64,000 nucleotides of DNA from JAISGQ01 sp045604945 (GCA_045604945.1 JAZUPA010000076.1:1-64000); one strand, 5' to 3'; positions 7,458 to 16,439 are shown, counted from the stretch's first letter. Notes: generated by a model from the sequence alone, not told the origin. Numbers and translations are program-made.

Positions 7458-8572
7458 GTGATATATTAATGGTTGCTCCCTGCCTGATGGGGCTTGAGGG
7501 GCTTGCTTCCAATGAACTTAAAAGAATGGATGCAGAAAATGTACTGGCGGAAAACGGCAGAGTTTTCTTTTCGGGAAACGAGAACATCCTTGCCCGTGCA
7601 AATATCTGCTCCAGATATTCCGAGCGCATTGCAATACTGCTGGGCAGATTTGATGCCTTTTCCTTTGATGAGCTTTTTGAAAGAACAAAGGCTCTTGACT
7701 GGTCGCGCTGGATAGGTAAGACCGATGCTTTTCCCGTTAAGGGCAGCTCTATTAATTCAAAGCTGCACAGTATTCCCGACTGCCAGAAGATAATCAAGAA
7801 GGCTATTGTTGAAAATCTCAAGCAGAGGTATAAGGTAAACTGGCTTGAGGAGACAGGCACAAAAAAGCAGATTGCTTTCCTTATATATAAGGACAATGTC
7901 TGCATGATGCTTGAGACCTCAGGCGAGGGACTTCACAAGCGCGGCTACAGGCGCGAGGGTGCTGTTGCTCCTATAAAGGAAACACTTGCGGCAGCCATTG
8001 CGGATATCTCCTTTGTAAGACGGGATACTCATGTTATCGACCCCTGCTGCGGCTCAGGCACACTTCTTATTGAATCTGCGCTGAAGGCGCTGAATATCGC
8101 CCCCGGTCTTAACAGACGTTTTGCTGCGGAGAGGTACAGAGAGATTCCTTCCTCTGTCTGGAGCGAAGAGAGCGAGAGAGCCCACAGTCTTATAAACAGA
8201 GATTCGGGATTTTCCGCACAGGGCTTTGATATCGATGCCAATACCCTTGCAATTGCAAAAGCTAACGCAGCAAAGGCAGGTGTTGCTGACAGGATAGAAT
8301 TTTCTCTCAGAGATATCCGCGATTTCAGACACGAAGCTGAAAAAGCTGTTGTAATCTGCAATCCGCCTTACGGAGAAAGACTTCTTGATGCCAGTGAAGC
8401 TGTTGAGCTTTACAGGGCGATGGGCAGAAAATTCATCAGAAAAGACGGCTGGAGCTACAGTATTATATGCCCGGATGAGCAATTTGAGAAGATTTTCGGA
8501 AGAAAAGCTGATAAAAGAAGAAAATTGTACAACGGTATGATAAAATGTCAGCTGTACACATATTATAAATAA
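7454..8572 (+). CDS. THUMP-domain class I SAM-dependent RNA methyltransferase (YpsC/RlmL-like)
   Basis: The N-terminal 150 residues match the layout of a THUMP RNA-binding domain (GLEGLASNELKRM near the start). The C-terminal half is a Rossmann methylase with DPCCGSGTLLIESA as SAM-binding motif I and NPPYGERL as catalytic motif IV, the NPPY form used for N2-guanine methylation. The likely substrate is 23S rRNA, by similarity to YpsC and the N-terminal half of RlmL. It is translationally coupled to prfB, so both translation-related genes share one transcript. Confidence 0.88.
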   Translation: MSDILMVAPCLMGLEGLASNELKRMDAENVLAENGRVFFSGNENILARANICSRYSERIAILLGRFDAFSFDELFERTKALDWSRWIGKTDAFPVKGSSINSKLHSIPDCQKIIKKAIVENLKQRYKVNWLEETGTKKQIAFLIYKDNVCMMLETSGEGLHKRGYRREGAVAPIKETLAAAIADISFVRRDTHVIDPCCGSGTLLIESALKALNIAPGLNRRFAAERYREIPSSVWSEESERAHSLINRDSGFSAQGFDIDANTLAIAKANAAKAGVADRIEFSLRDIRDFRHEAEKAVVICNPPYGERLLDASEAVELYRAMGRKFIRKDGWSYSIICPDEQFEKIFGRKADKRRKLYNGMIKCQLYTYYK

Positions 8573-8584
8573 GGAGTGGGCTCT

Positions 8585-9517
8585 TTGAGGTACTGTTTCA
8601 TTATTAACCCCGTTGCAGGAGATACAAAGAATCTTGAAAATTACGACAGCGTTGTCAGAGAATTCTGCGAGAGCAAGGGTCTCGAATACGAGGTTCTTGT
8701 CACTCAGGGCGTTGACCATGCCTCTGAGCTTGCACGTCAGTGTGCTGAAAAGGGCGATGCAGTGCGCATCTTTTCCTGCGGCGGAGACGGTACCCTTTCA
8801 GAAGTGCTCAACGGTATTGTCGGCTTTGACAATGTAGAGCTTGGCTGCCTGCCCTGCGGTTCGGGCAATGACTATGTAAAATGCTATGGCGAGAAGAAGG
8901 AATTCTTTGACCTTGAAAACTATGTTCTCTCCGACAGCGTAGGGGTTGACCTTATAAAGACAGGTGAGCGCTACAGTATCAACATCACCTCTATGGGTCT
9001 CGATGCGATTATCTGCGACCAGGCGGTAAAATATATCCGTTCAGGTAAGTATGCAGGCGGCAAGGCATATGACAAGGCGATGGTAAAGTGTATTTTCGGA
9101 AAAAGGGATAATGACCTTAAAATCACCATCGACGACAAAGAGGTTATAGAGGGCAAATTCATGTTTACCCTCGCAGCCAGCGGCATCTGCTACGGCGGCG
9201 GATACCACAGCGCTCCCATGGCAGACCCTACCGACGGAGTTCTTGATTTTGTCCTTATAAAGTCAGTACCGTTTTTAAAGATTCCATTTCTCATCGGACC
9301 TTATAAAAAGGGTACATATGTAAACAAGAGAAGATTTAAAAAGATAATGTATCTGCGCCGCGGCAGCAAGATGCACATTGAATCGAAAAAGCCCGCAGTA
9401 GTCAATATTGACGGCGAGTGCTATACCAAGGATTCCATTACCCTTGAGCTGGTGCCTTCTGCCATCAGATTCATCGTTCCCCCTGCCTATTTAGCCAAAA
9501 GAGCAGAGGGAAAATAG
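8585..9517 (+). CDS. Diacylglycerol kinase-family lipid kinase
   Basis: The protein of 310 residues opens with INPVAG, then SCGGDGTLSEVLNG and CGSGNDYVKCYG, the three nucleotide and Mg-binding motifs of the DAGK/YegS catalytic domain. It likely phosphorylates diacylglycerol or a related lipid at the membrane. The start is taken as TTG at 8585 because AAGGAG at 8571-8576 is 8 bases before it; an in-frame GTG at 8576 overlaps that site. It lies 12 bases after the methylase. Confidence 0.85.
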   Translation: MRYCFIINPVAGDTKNLENYDSVVREFCESKGLEYEVLVTQGVDHASELARQCAEKGDAVRIFSCGGDGTLSEVLNGIVGFDNVELGCLPCGSGNDYVKCYGEKKEFFDLENYVLSDSVGVDLIKTGERYSINITSMGLDAIICDQAVKYIRSGKYAGGKAYDKAMVKCIFGKRDNDLKITIDDKEVIEGKFMFTLAASGICYGGGYHSAPMADPTDGVLDFVLIKSVPFLKIPFLIGPYKKGTYVNKRRFKKIMYLRRGSKMHIESKKPAVVNIDGECYTKDSITLELVPSAIRFIVPPAYLAKRAEGK

Positions 9518-9570
9518 GATAATATTACCAAATTGTTAAAAGTCAGACTGATTACAAAAAAGGCTTGATT

Positions 9571-9600
9571 TTTACACAGATATGATTAAAATATTATACA
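9571..9600 (+). promoter_or_regulatory. Probable SigA promoter of groESL
   Basis: TTTACA at 9571-9576 and TATACA at 9595-9600 with an 18-base spacer lie directly before the CIRCE operator, the usual geometry for an HrcA-repressed promoter. Alternative -10 registers (TATTAT at 9592) are possible. Confidence 0.6.
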
Positions 9601-9602
9601 TG

Positions 9603-9629
9603 TTAGCACTCGACATGCGTGAGTGCTAA
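9603..9629 (+). promoter_or_regulatory. CIRCE operator (HrcA binding site)
   Basis: A perfect TTAGCACTC-N9-GAGTGCTAA inverted repeat, identical to the CIRCE consensus, stands 33 bases before groES. HrcA, itself dependent on GroEL, binds it and represses the operon until heat stress. hrcA is not in this window. Confidence 0.97.
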
Positions 9630-9662
9630 AAACCGGTTATCAATTTTACAGGAGGAATATAT

Positions 9663-9947
9663 ATGACACTCAGACCTTTAGCTGACAGAGTTGTACTCAA
9701 AATGACCGAAGCTGAGGAGGTTACCGCAGGCGGTATTGTTCTTCCCGGCAACGCACAGGAAAAGCCTCAGGTGGCAGAGATTGTTGCAGTCGGTCCCGGC
9801 GGAGTTGTTGACGGAAATGAAGTCAAAATGATCGTAAATGTCGGTGAAAAAGTTGTTATCAACAAGTACGCAGGCACTCAGATAAAGATTGACGGCGTTG
9901 AGTATACCATCGTTTCTCAGTCTGATATTCTCGCAGTCTGCGAATAA
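9663..9947 (+). CDS. groES: Co-chaperonin GroES
   Basis: This 94-residue protein starts LRPLADRVVLKM and has the mobile loop region EEVTAGGIVLPGNAQEKP that contacts GroEL. It forms the heptameric lid of the chaperonin chamber. An AGGAGG site precedes the ATG. It is followed by groEL after 12 bases, under the upstream CIRCE element. Confidence 0.97.
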   Translation: MTLRPLADRVVLKMTEAEEVTAGGIVLPGNAQEKPQVAEIVAVGPGGVVDGNEVKMIVNVGEKVVINKYAGTQIKIDGVEYTIVSQSDILAVCE

Positions 9948-9959
9948 GGAGGAAATTTC

Positions 9960-11588
9960 ATGGCTAAGATTTTAAAGCAGGGCGAAGAAGCCAGAAAAGC
10001 ACTGCAGGCAGGCATTGACCAGCTTGCCGATACCGTTAAAATCACCCTTGGTCCCAAGGGCAGAAATGTTGTTCTTGACAAGAAGTTCGGCGCACCGCTT
10101 ATCACCAATGACGGTGTTACCATTGCAAAGGAAATCGAGCTTGACGACGCTTTTGAAAATATGGGCGCTCAGCTTGTAAAGGAAGTTGCAACCAAGACAA
10201 ATGACGTTGCAGGTGACGGTACCACCACCGCTACTCTCCTTGCACAGGCACTTGTCCGCGAAGGCATGAAGAACGTAACAGGCGGCGCAAACCCCATGTT
10301 TGTAAAGAAGGGTATTGCAATCGCTGTTGAATCTGCTGTTGAGGCAGTAAAGGCTAATTCTCAGGCAGTCAGCGGCTCTCAGGACATTGCAAGAGTTGCT
10401 TCTGTTTCCTCTGCCGATGAGGTTATCGGTCAGCTTATCGCTGACGCAATGGAGAAGGTTACTGCTGACGGAGTTATCACTGTTGAAGAGAGCAAGACCG
10501 CTCTTACCGATATCGATATCGTTGACGGTATGATGTTTGACCGCGGATACATCTCTCCCTACATGGTTACTGATACCGATAAGATGGAGGCTGTTCTTGA
10601 TGATGCTTTCATTCTTATCACCGATAAGAAGATTTCCAATATTCAGGAAATCCTGCCTCTTCTTGAGCAGATTGTAAAGGCAGGCATGAAGCTTGTTATC
10701 ATTGCTGAGGACATCGAGGGCGATGCACTTTCCACCATCCTTGTCAACAGACTTCGCGGCACCTTTACCTGCGTATGCGTCAAGGCTCCCGGTTACGGCG
10801 ACAGAAGAAAGGAAATGCTTCAGGATATTGCAATCCTTACAGGCGGTACTGTTATCAGCGAGGATATCGGTCTTACCCTCAAGGATACCGACATCAGCCA
10901 GCTGGGCAGAGCACGTCAGGTCAAGGTCACCAAGGAGAACACCGTTATTGTTGACGGCGCAGGCGATGCTGACAGCATCAAGGGCAGAGTTGCTCAGATC
11001 AGAAGCCAGATCGAGACCACTACCTCCGAGTTTGACAAGGAGAAGCTCCAGGAGCGTCTTGCAAAGCTCGCAGGCGGCGTAGCTGTTATCCGTGTCGGTG
11101 CTGCTACCGAGGTTGAGATGAAGGAAAAGAAGCTGAGAATCGAAGATGCTCTTGCAGCTACCAAGGCTGCAGTTGAAGAGGGTATCGTAGCAGGCGGCGG
11201 CGTTGCACTGCTCAATGCTATTCCTGCTGTTACCGCAACGGTTGATTCTCTTGACGGCGACGAGAAGATCGGTGCTAAGATCGTTCTCAAGGCTCTTGAG
11301 GCACCTGTACGCCAGATCGCAGAGAACGCAGGTCTTGAGGGTTCTGTCATTGTTGACAATATCCTCAGAAACGGCACAATCGGCTACGGCTACAACTTCG
11401 TAACGGATCAGTACGTCAACCTTATCGAAGAGGGTATCGTTGACCCCACCAAGGTCACACGTTCCGCACTTCAGAACGCAGCTTCCGTTGCTGCAATGGT
11501 TCTCACAACCGAGTCCATTGTCACCGACAAGAAGGAGCCTGCTTTTGCAATGCCTGCTGACCCCACAGGCGGCATGGGAATGTACTAA
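9960..11588 (+). CDS. groEL: Chaperonin GroEL
   Basis: The 542-residue protein has the ATP-binding GPKGRNVVLDKKFG and GDGTTTATLLAQ motifs and normal overall length. It is the 14-mer folding chamber of the cytoplasm. The C-terminus ends in a single short GGMGMY, where many GroELs have a repeated GGM tail. The tail is dispensable for assembly in known cases, but its volume effect differs. It is co-transcribed with groES. Confidence 0.98.
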   Translation: MAKILKQGEEARKALQAGIDQLADTVKITLGPKGRNVVLDKKFGAPLITNDGVTIAKEIELDDAFENMGAQLVKEVATKTNDVAGDGTTTATLLAQALVREGMKNVTGGANPMFVKKGIAIAVESAVEAVKANSQAVSGSQDIARVASVSSADEVIGQLIADAMEKVTADGVITVEESKTALTDIDIVDGMMFDRGYISPYMVTDTDKMEAVLDDAFILITDKKISNIQEILPLLEQIVKAGMKLVIIAEDIEGDALSTILVNRLRGTFTCVCVKAPGYGDRRKEMLQDIAILTGGTVISEDIGLTLKDTDISQLGRARQVKVTKENTVIVDGAGDADSIKGRVAQIRSQIETTTSEFDKEKLQERLAKLAGGVAVIRVGAATEVEMKEKKLRIEDALAATKAAVEEGIVAGGGVALLNAIPAVTATVDSLDGDEKIGAKIVLKALEAPVRQIAENAGLEGSVIVDNILRNGTIGYGYNFVTDQYVNLIEEGIVDPTKVTRSALQNAASVAAMVLTTESIVTDKKEPAFAMPADPTGGMGMY

Positions 11589-11640
11589 GATTTTTCCAGC
11601 CCGGACGCAGGCCGGTCCTGTTTCAGTGAGGCTTTGATTT

Positions 11641-12096
11641 ATGGTTATAGATTCACCCATCGGAAATCTCATAATAAAGGATAACGGACGAGCGATTACG
11701 GAAATAGAAATTACCGATATGCCTGCGGATACGGAAAATGCTACTGCGCTCCAGACGGAGTGTGCGCTGCAGCTTTCTGAATATTTTGCAGGAAAAAGAC
11801 GGTTATTCAACCTGCCTGTTGAGTTTTACGGTACTGCCTTTCAAAAAAGTGTCTGGAACGCTTTACTTGAGATACCCTTTGGTGGTACAATGACCTACGG
11901 TGAGATTGCAGCTGCAATCGGAAAACCGAAGGCTGCGAGGGCTGTCGGCGGAGCGTGTAATAATAACCACATTCTCATTGTTGTTCCATGCCACAGAGTA
12001 GTGGGAGCAAACGGTAAGCTTGTGGGCTTTGCCTGCGGACTGAATATAAAATCTTACCTTCTTAATCACGAAAAATATGAGGTGTCCGATGTTTAA
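11641..12096 (+). CDS. ogt: Methylated-DNA--protein-cysteine methyltransferase
   Basis: At 151 residues it contains the suicide acceptor motif VVPCHRVVGANG with the reactive cysteine, and the helix-turn-helix region TYGEIAAAIGKPKAARAVG that precedes it in all MGMT/Ogt proteins. It repairs O6-alkylguanine by transferring the alkyl group to itself. The compact size matches the Ogt type without an Ada domain. Its 3' end overlaps tgt by 8 bases, so the two are translationally coupled. Confidence 0.93.
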   Translation: MVIDSPIGNLIIKDNGRAITEIEITDMPADTENATALQTECALQLSEYFAGKRRLFNLPVEFYGTAFQKSVWNALLEIPFGGTMTYGEIAAAIGKPKAARAVGGACNNNHILIVVPCHRVVGANGKLVGFACGLNIKSYLLNHEKYEVSDV

Positions 12097-13219
12097 TCTT
12101 ATTAAGAAAAACGGAAAAGCAAGACGGGGAGAGTTTGTAACTGTTCACGGTACTTTCCAGACGCCCTGCTTTATGAATGTTGCAACCACAGGTGCAATCC
12201 GCGGTGCTGTTTCGGCACAGGATTTAAAGGAAATAGGCTGTCAGGTACAGCTTTGCAACACCTACCATCTCCATCTTCGCCCGGGAGATGAAAATGTAAA
12301 GGCTCTGGGCGGTGTTCGTGAGTTTACCACATGGGACGGACCTGTTCTTACCGACAGCGGCGGATTTCAGGTTTTTTCCCTCGCTCCCCTGAGAAAGATC
12401 AGGGAAGAGGGTGTGTATTTCTCTTCCCACATTGACGGACACAAGATTTTCATGGGACCTGAGGAGAGCATGAGAATCCAGTCGAACCTCGCTTCGACTA
12501 TCGCCATGGCTTTTGACGAGTGTGTTGAAAACCCTGCAAAGCATGAGTATTCCCGTCAGAGCTGCGAGAGAACTACCCGCTGGCTTATTCGCTGCAAGGA
12601 GGAGATGGCAAGACTCAATTCTCTTGAAACTACACTTAACAGGAATCAGCTTCTTTTCGGCATAAACCAGGGCTGTACCTTTGAGGATCTGAGAATTCAG
12701 CATATGCAGCAGATTCGCGAGCTTGACCTTGACGGCTACGCAATAGGCGGTCTTGCTGTAGGCGAGCCTGCGGAAGATATGTACAGAATTATCGATGCAG
12801 TTGAGCCCGAGATGCCTGAAAATAAGATTCGTTATCTCATGGGTGTCGGCACCCCCGAGAATATTCTCAACGGAGTAAAGCGCGGAGTTGACCTTTTTGA
12901 CTGCGTAATGCCCAGCAGAAATGCTCGTCACGGACATGTATTCACCTCTGCGGGTATCATGAATCTCAACAATGCAAAATACACCCTCGATAACAGACCT
13001 ATCGACGAAAACTGCGATTGCCCCACCTGCAGAAGGTATACAAGGGCATATATTCATCATCTTATCAAGGCTAAGGAAATGCTGGCAATGCGCCTGACTG
13101 TCATGCACAACCTGTATTTCTACAACAACCTGATGACCCAGATACGCGATGCTCTTGACAATGACAGCTTTGATGAGCTGTATAACAGACTGCTTCCCAC
13201 AATTGCTACCAGAATATGA
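12089..13219 (+). CDS. tgt: Queuine/preQ1 tRNA-guanine transglycosylase
   Basis: The 376-residue protein exchanges G34 of GUN-anticodon tRNAs for preQ1. Seen are the catalytic aspartate region VLTDSGGFQVFSL, the PSRNARHG segment, and the zinc site CDCPTC with a distal histidine (RLTVMHN). The start is ATG at 12089 because GAGGTG 5 bases upstream fits it; the ATG at 12077 lies on that ribosome site. It is coupled to ogt and ends in a strong terminator. Confidence 0.95.
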   Translation: MFNLIKKNGKARRGEFVTVHGTFQTPCFMNVATTGAIRGAVSAQDLKEIGCQVQLCNTYHLHLRPGDENVKALGGVREFTTWDGPVLTDSGGFQVFSLAPLRKIREEGVYFSSHIDGHKIFMGPEESMRIQSNLASTIAMAFDECVENPAKHEYSRQSCERTTRWLIRCKEEMARLNSLETTLNRNQLLFGINQGCTFEDLRIQHMQQIRELDLDGYAIGGLAVGEPAEDMYRIIDAVEPEMPENKIRYLMGVGTPENILNGVKRGVDLFDCVMPSRNARHGHVFTSAGIMNLNNAKYTLDNRPIDENCDCPTCRRYTRAYIHHLIKAKEMLAMRLTVMHNLYFYNNLMTQIRDALDNDSFDELYNRLLPTIATRI

Positions 13220-13228
13220 TGATTATAA

Positions 13229-13257
13229 AAGGGTTTGCCTTTCGGCAAGCCCTTTTT
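13229..13257 (+). terminator. Terminator after tgt
   Basis: AAGGGTTTGCC and GGCAAGCCCTT pair (one G-U) around a TTTC loop, followed by TTTTTG. Confidence 0.85.
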
Positions 13258-13269
13258 GTCTGCCAAATA

Positions 13270-13298
13270 TTGACGAAGATAAAAGATTGTTGTAATAT
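13270..13298 (+). promoter_or_regulatory. SigA-type promoter for the Ig-domain carboxypeptidase gene
   Basis: TTGACG and TAATAT are 17 bases apart. The gene starts 30 bases later, behind a GGGGGG-containing ribosome site. Confidence 0.75.
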
Positions 13299-13328
13299 AG
13301 TTACGTCAATTTTTGGGGGGAATAAATA

Positions 13329-15266
13329 ATGAGACCTGCAAAAATACTCAGATTAATCGGCTGCATTGCAGCCTGCATACTGCTGTTTATTGCTCAGTTT
13401 AAACTCAATGACCATTTCGATGCTCTTGAAATCGGCAAAAAGCTTATGTCTCAGTCGCTGACGGTAACAACAGGAGATACTGTTGACTGTCAATCCCTGC
13501 TTGAGGGCAGCGGCTACAAGGCTTCCGACCTTGAATGGAGCTTTGACGGCGATAATGCATTTGTAAGCGGCGGTGTTATTTACTGCGATGAATCGGGTGA
13601 TGTAACTGTCACTGCTGAAAAGGACGGAAAAACCGTTGCAAAGTGTGCTGTCAGCATTGTGTCGCGCTCGGTTATCACCCTCGACAGCAGCCACGCTTTA
13701 CTTGGTGAGGGTCTTACCGCGCAGATAAGTCCGAATGTTTCGGGCGGTGCTGAAGTAACCTTCGAAAGCGAGAATCCGTCTGTTGCGACGGTTGACGAAA
13801 AAGGTACAGTTACTGCTGCTTCTGAGGGAGAGACCTCAATTAAGGTCAGCGCATACGGATGCGACAGTGTTTATTTTACTGTCGGCGTTTCGGAATCTCC
13901 TTCTGCGGTAATGCTTTCAAAGCAAAGCCTTACCATGGGTATCGGAGAAAGTGCTGTGCTTGAGGCGTCACTGCCTGAAGGGGCTTACAATGAGATTGCG
14001 CCGACTTTTTCGTCTGACAATGAATCGGTGGCAACAGTTGATCAGAACGGCAATGTGTCGGCGGTGGGAGCAGGTGTTTGCAGGATTACCGCAACTGCTT
14101 ACTCAGGCGCCAGCGCTGCCTGTGATGTGTCTGTGGGAAAAGCACCGTCCTCTGTTTCGATAACTGTTGGTGATGACTTCCTTTACGGCGGAGAGACTGT
14201 TACGGCAAAAGTCAAAATCAGTGACGGTGCTGTCTGCAACGGCTACACTTTTGAATCGAGCAATCCTGCTGTGGCTTCGGTATCTGAAGACGGCGTGATC
14301 ACGGGTCTTGGCAGAGGCTCAGCAAAAATCACTGTTACGACCTATAACGGGAAGAAATCCAGTTGCAGTGTTTCGGTGCAGATTTTTGACTATATGTCAA
14401 AGCCGACTTCAAAGGATATTTACGCATCTGTCGGTTATCTCAGAGATTTCTATCCCGAACTTATTTCGACTGAGGTCATCGGCTCCAGCGTAAAGGGCAA
14501 GGATATAACCCTTCTCAAACTGGGAAAGGGCGATAAAAAGGCTTGCATTGTTGCCGGACTTCATGCAAAGGAAGATATTGCAGTGGTATTTACCATGCGC
14601 TGCATAGAAGAGTATGCTGCTGCCTATTATTCAAAGAGCGGAAAATTCGGTTCATATAATCTCAGGAAAATGCTGGATGAATACACTCTTTACATCGTAC
14701 CGCTGCTCAATCCCGACGGACTTGATATAGTAAACGCAGGGGAGATGCCCCTTTATACCGACACTCTCTCCGATGTAGTGCGGGAGGATTATAAGAGCAA
14801 CGCCAACGGCGTAAACCTTAACAGAAACTTCCCCTTCCGCTGGGATCAGATAATTTCGAGCCCCGCTGAGCCCGATGAATCAGACTACAGAGGCCCCAGC
14901 GAAAACTCAGAGCCTGAGACCCAGGCTATCGTAAAGCTCGTTGAAAACAATGACTTTGAATGGCTTTTCTCCATGCACTGCAAGGGTTATTTTGTGTACT
15001 GGGCTGACTGCTACAACAGCATAACCAACTTTGACAGAAAGCTTTCCAACAGATTGAAGGATGTCTGCGGATTCGGTCTCTGCGGTGCTACGCCGCTTAA
15101 AAATCTCGGCGGCGGACTTGAAAACTGGTTCAGATACAAGACCGGTAACCCGGGCTTCTGTGTGGAGCTTGTGGGTCCTGACTACAGCAGTGAGGTGAAC
15201 AAGTATTTCTCTCTTAAAACCAACTGGAATCAGACAAAATACACCTTTATCCAGGGCATGAGGTGA
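13329..15266 (+). CDS. Secreted M14 zinc carboxypeptidase with bacterial Ig-like (BIG2) domains
   Basis: This 645-residue protein has a signal or anchor segment at residues 8-24. It is followed by a degenerate and then three clear BIG2 Ig-like repeats (motifs such as SENPSVATVDEKGTVTA and SSNPAVASVSEDGVITG) up to about residue 350. The C-terminal M14 domain is complete: zinc ligands H412 and E415 (LHAKED) and H550 (SMHCKG), substrate arginine region LNRNFPFRW, and catalytic glutamate E613 (CVELVG). It probably trims peptides at the cell surface, with the Ig repeats as a wall-spanning stalk. It has its own promoter and no operon partner. Confidence 0.88.
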   Translation: MRPAKILRLIGCIAACILLFIAQFKLNDHFDALEIGKKLMSQSLTVTTGDTVDCQSLLEGSGYKASDLEWSFDGDNAFVSGGVIYCDESGDVTVTAEKDGKTVAKCAVSIVSRSVITLDSSHALLGEGLTAQISPNVSGGAEVTFESENPSVATVDEKGTVTAASEGETSIKVSAYGCDSVYFTVGVSESPSAVMLSKQSLTMGIGESAVLEASLPEGAYNEIAPTFSSDNESVATVDQNGNVSAVGAGVCRITATAYSGASAACDVSVGKAPSSVSITVGDDFLYGGETVTAKVKISDGAVCNGYTFESSNPAVASVSEDGVITGLGRGSAKITVTTYNGKKSSCSVSVQIFDYMSKPTSKDIYASVGYLRDFYPELISTEVIGSSVKGKDITLLKLGKGDKKACIVAGLHAKEDIAVVFTMRCIEEYAAAYYSKSGKFGSYNLRKMLDEYTLYIVPLLNPDGLDIVNAGEMPLYTDTLSDVVREDYKSNANGVNLNRNFPFRWDQIISSPAEPDESDYRGPSENSEPETQAIVKLVENNDFEWLFSMHCKGYFVYWADCYNSITNFDRKLSNRLKDVCGFGLCGATPLKNLGGGLENWFRYKTGNPGFCVELVGPDYSSEVNKYFSLKTNWNQTKYTFIQGMR

Positions 15267-15293
15267 TTGTTTTATAAGATTTGGTTTTTGCTA

Positions 15294-15322
15294 TTGCTTT
15301 ACGCGAATGAATTTGCTATAAT
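15294..15322 (+). promoter_or_regulatory. SigA-type promoter for yajC, extended -10
   Basis: TTGCTT, 17 bases, TATAAT, with TGC directly before the -10. It lies about 30 bases upstream of the yajC start. Confidence 0.75.
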
Positions 15323-15354
15323 CATCAAAGTACAAAATATTTGGAGGTACATCA

Positions 15355-15807
15355 ATGACTAACAAACTTCTTTCCGCTATCAACAGTGCAGCACTTATTC
15401 TTGAGGACGCAGCAGCAACAGCCGGCGATGCAGCAGCAAACGGCGCAGAGGGTACTGCTCCTGTTAATGCCTGTGAGTCCATGGCTCCCATGCTTATCAT
15501 CTATGCTCTGCTTTTCGGTCTTCTCTATCTCTTTATGATCCGTCCCCAGCAGAAGAAGCGCAAGGCTGAGGAAGAAATGAAGAAGAACATCGAGGTCGGC
15601 GACGACATCACCACTATCGGCGGTATCTGCGGCCGTGTAGTCAGCATCAAGGATGACGATTCCATCATCATCGAGACCGGCGCTGAGAAGAACAAGATCA
15701 AGTTCATGCGTTGGGCTATCCTTCAGAACAACACCATCAAAGAGGCTGCTCAGACTGACGACGCTGCAACCAAGAAGAAGGGTCTCTTCAGCTTCCTTAA
15801 GAAGTAA
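15355..15807 (+). CDS. yajC: Sec translocase accessory subunit YajC
   Basis: The 150-residue protein has one membrane segment (MLIIYALLFGLLYLFMI) followed by RPQQKKRK, the YajC signature, and a small cytoplasmic domain (VGDDITTIGGICGRVVS). YajC associates with SecDF-YidC. It is longer than usual: an Ala-rich stretch of about 40 residues precedes the membrane segment and a Lys-rich tail ends it. The usual secD/secF neighbours are absent here. A huge hairpin follows at 15827. Confidence 0.92.
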   Translation: MTNKLLSAINSAALILEDAAATAGDAAANGAEGTAPVNACESMAPMLIIYALLFGLLYLFMIRPQQKKRKAEEEMKKNIEVGDDITTIGGICGRVVSIKDDDSIIIETGAEKNKIKFMRWAILQNNTIKEAAQTDDAATKKKGLFSFLKK

Positions 15808-15826
15808 TTTTATTTATCCTATCATA

Positions 15827-15892
15827 AACCCCCTGTAAAAAGAATAGTATTAACCAATTAAAAGGTTGGTACCATTCTTTTTGCAGGGGGTT
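15827..15892 (+). promoter_or_regulatory. 28-bp hairpin between yajC and the TIGR04086-type gene, holding its ribosome site
   Basis: Arms 15827-15855 and 15864-15892 pair over 29 positions with a single mismatch (A46/C73) and three G-U pairs; the loop is 8 bases. The 3' arm ends in CAGGGGGTT, which is the Shine-Dalgarno sequence for ATG 15898, so folding would block translation. TTATTTTAT follows, so it can also serve as the terminator of yajC, and its flanks make it potentially bidirectional. Confidence 0.85.
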
Positions 15893-15897
15893 ATTTT

Positions 15898-16311
15898 ATG
15901 TCTTCCAACAGATTTTCAAGAGAAAGAAAAATTACCTGTGTGCGTCCTGTTGCGCTGGGAGTAGCTGTATCGATAGGGGTTATACTTATTATCATCTGTC
16001 TGACCTCTGCACTTTTTTCGCTGCTTGAATGCATAATAAATGTTGCGGTTGTTCCGGTTACTTTTCTCGCGCTGATACTGGGATGTTTTATCGGTGGGTA
16101 TTTCTGCGCGCAGAAGATAGGGAAAAGGGGGCTTATCTGCGGTGCGGTAATCGGAGCTGCGGTGTCTCTGATAATTTTTATTGCGGGCTGTTTTGCATCG
16201 GATTTTGCGATAGGGGAGTCTGCGATTCTAAAATTCGCTCTGATGATTTTATCAGGATGTTGTGGAGGGTATCTTGGCGGCAATGGCAGATATGGTAGAA
16301 AAATCAGATAG
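15898..16311 (+). CDS. TIGR04086-type four-helix membrane protein
   Basis: This 137-residue protein is almost entirely hydrophobic, with about four membrane segments and glycine-rich turns (GCFIGGYFCAQKIG, CCGGYLGG). Size, topology and position directly after yajC match the TIGR04086 family of spore-forming Clostridia, whose function is unknown. The ribosome site is locked in the 28-bp hairpin described separately, so its expression probably needs a special condition or a start inside the hairpin. Confidence 0.7.
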   Translation: MSSNRFSRERKITCVRPVALGVAVSIGVILIIICLTSALFSLLECIINVAVVPVTFLALILGCFIGGYFCAQKIGKRGLICGAVIGAAVSLIIFIAGCFASDFAIGESAILKFALMILSGCCGGYLGGNGRYGRKIR

Positions 16312-16404
16312 TTTAGATATGTAAACAATCATCCCGTTTGACGAAATTTGGTTTTCCAAACACAGTCGGGCGGGATAAACTTTTAGGCTTTACATAAATT
16401 TTTG

Positions 16405-16433
16405 TTGACATAATAGTTAATGTGTATTAAAAT
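16405..16433 (+). promoter_or_regulatory. Strong SigA-type promoter upstream of the proC leader
   Basis: TTGACA, 17 bases, TAAAAT. Transcription would start near 16440, almost 200 bases before the proC start codon. Confidence 0.8.
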
Positions 16434-16439
16434 ACATTT

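Noticed and set aside
9972..11810. A 612-residue open frame on the minus strand opposite groEL.
   Set aside because: It mirrors the codon bias of groEL, has no family motifs and no ribosome site, and overlaps the CIRCE-controlled gene completely.
12077..12088. ATG 12077 as the tgt start.
   Set aside because: It lies on the GAGGTG site that serves ATG 12089, and the family begins near the latter.
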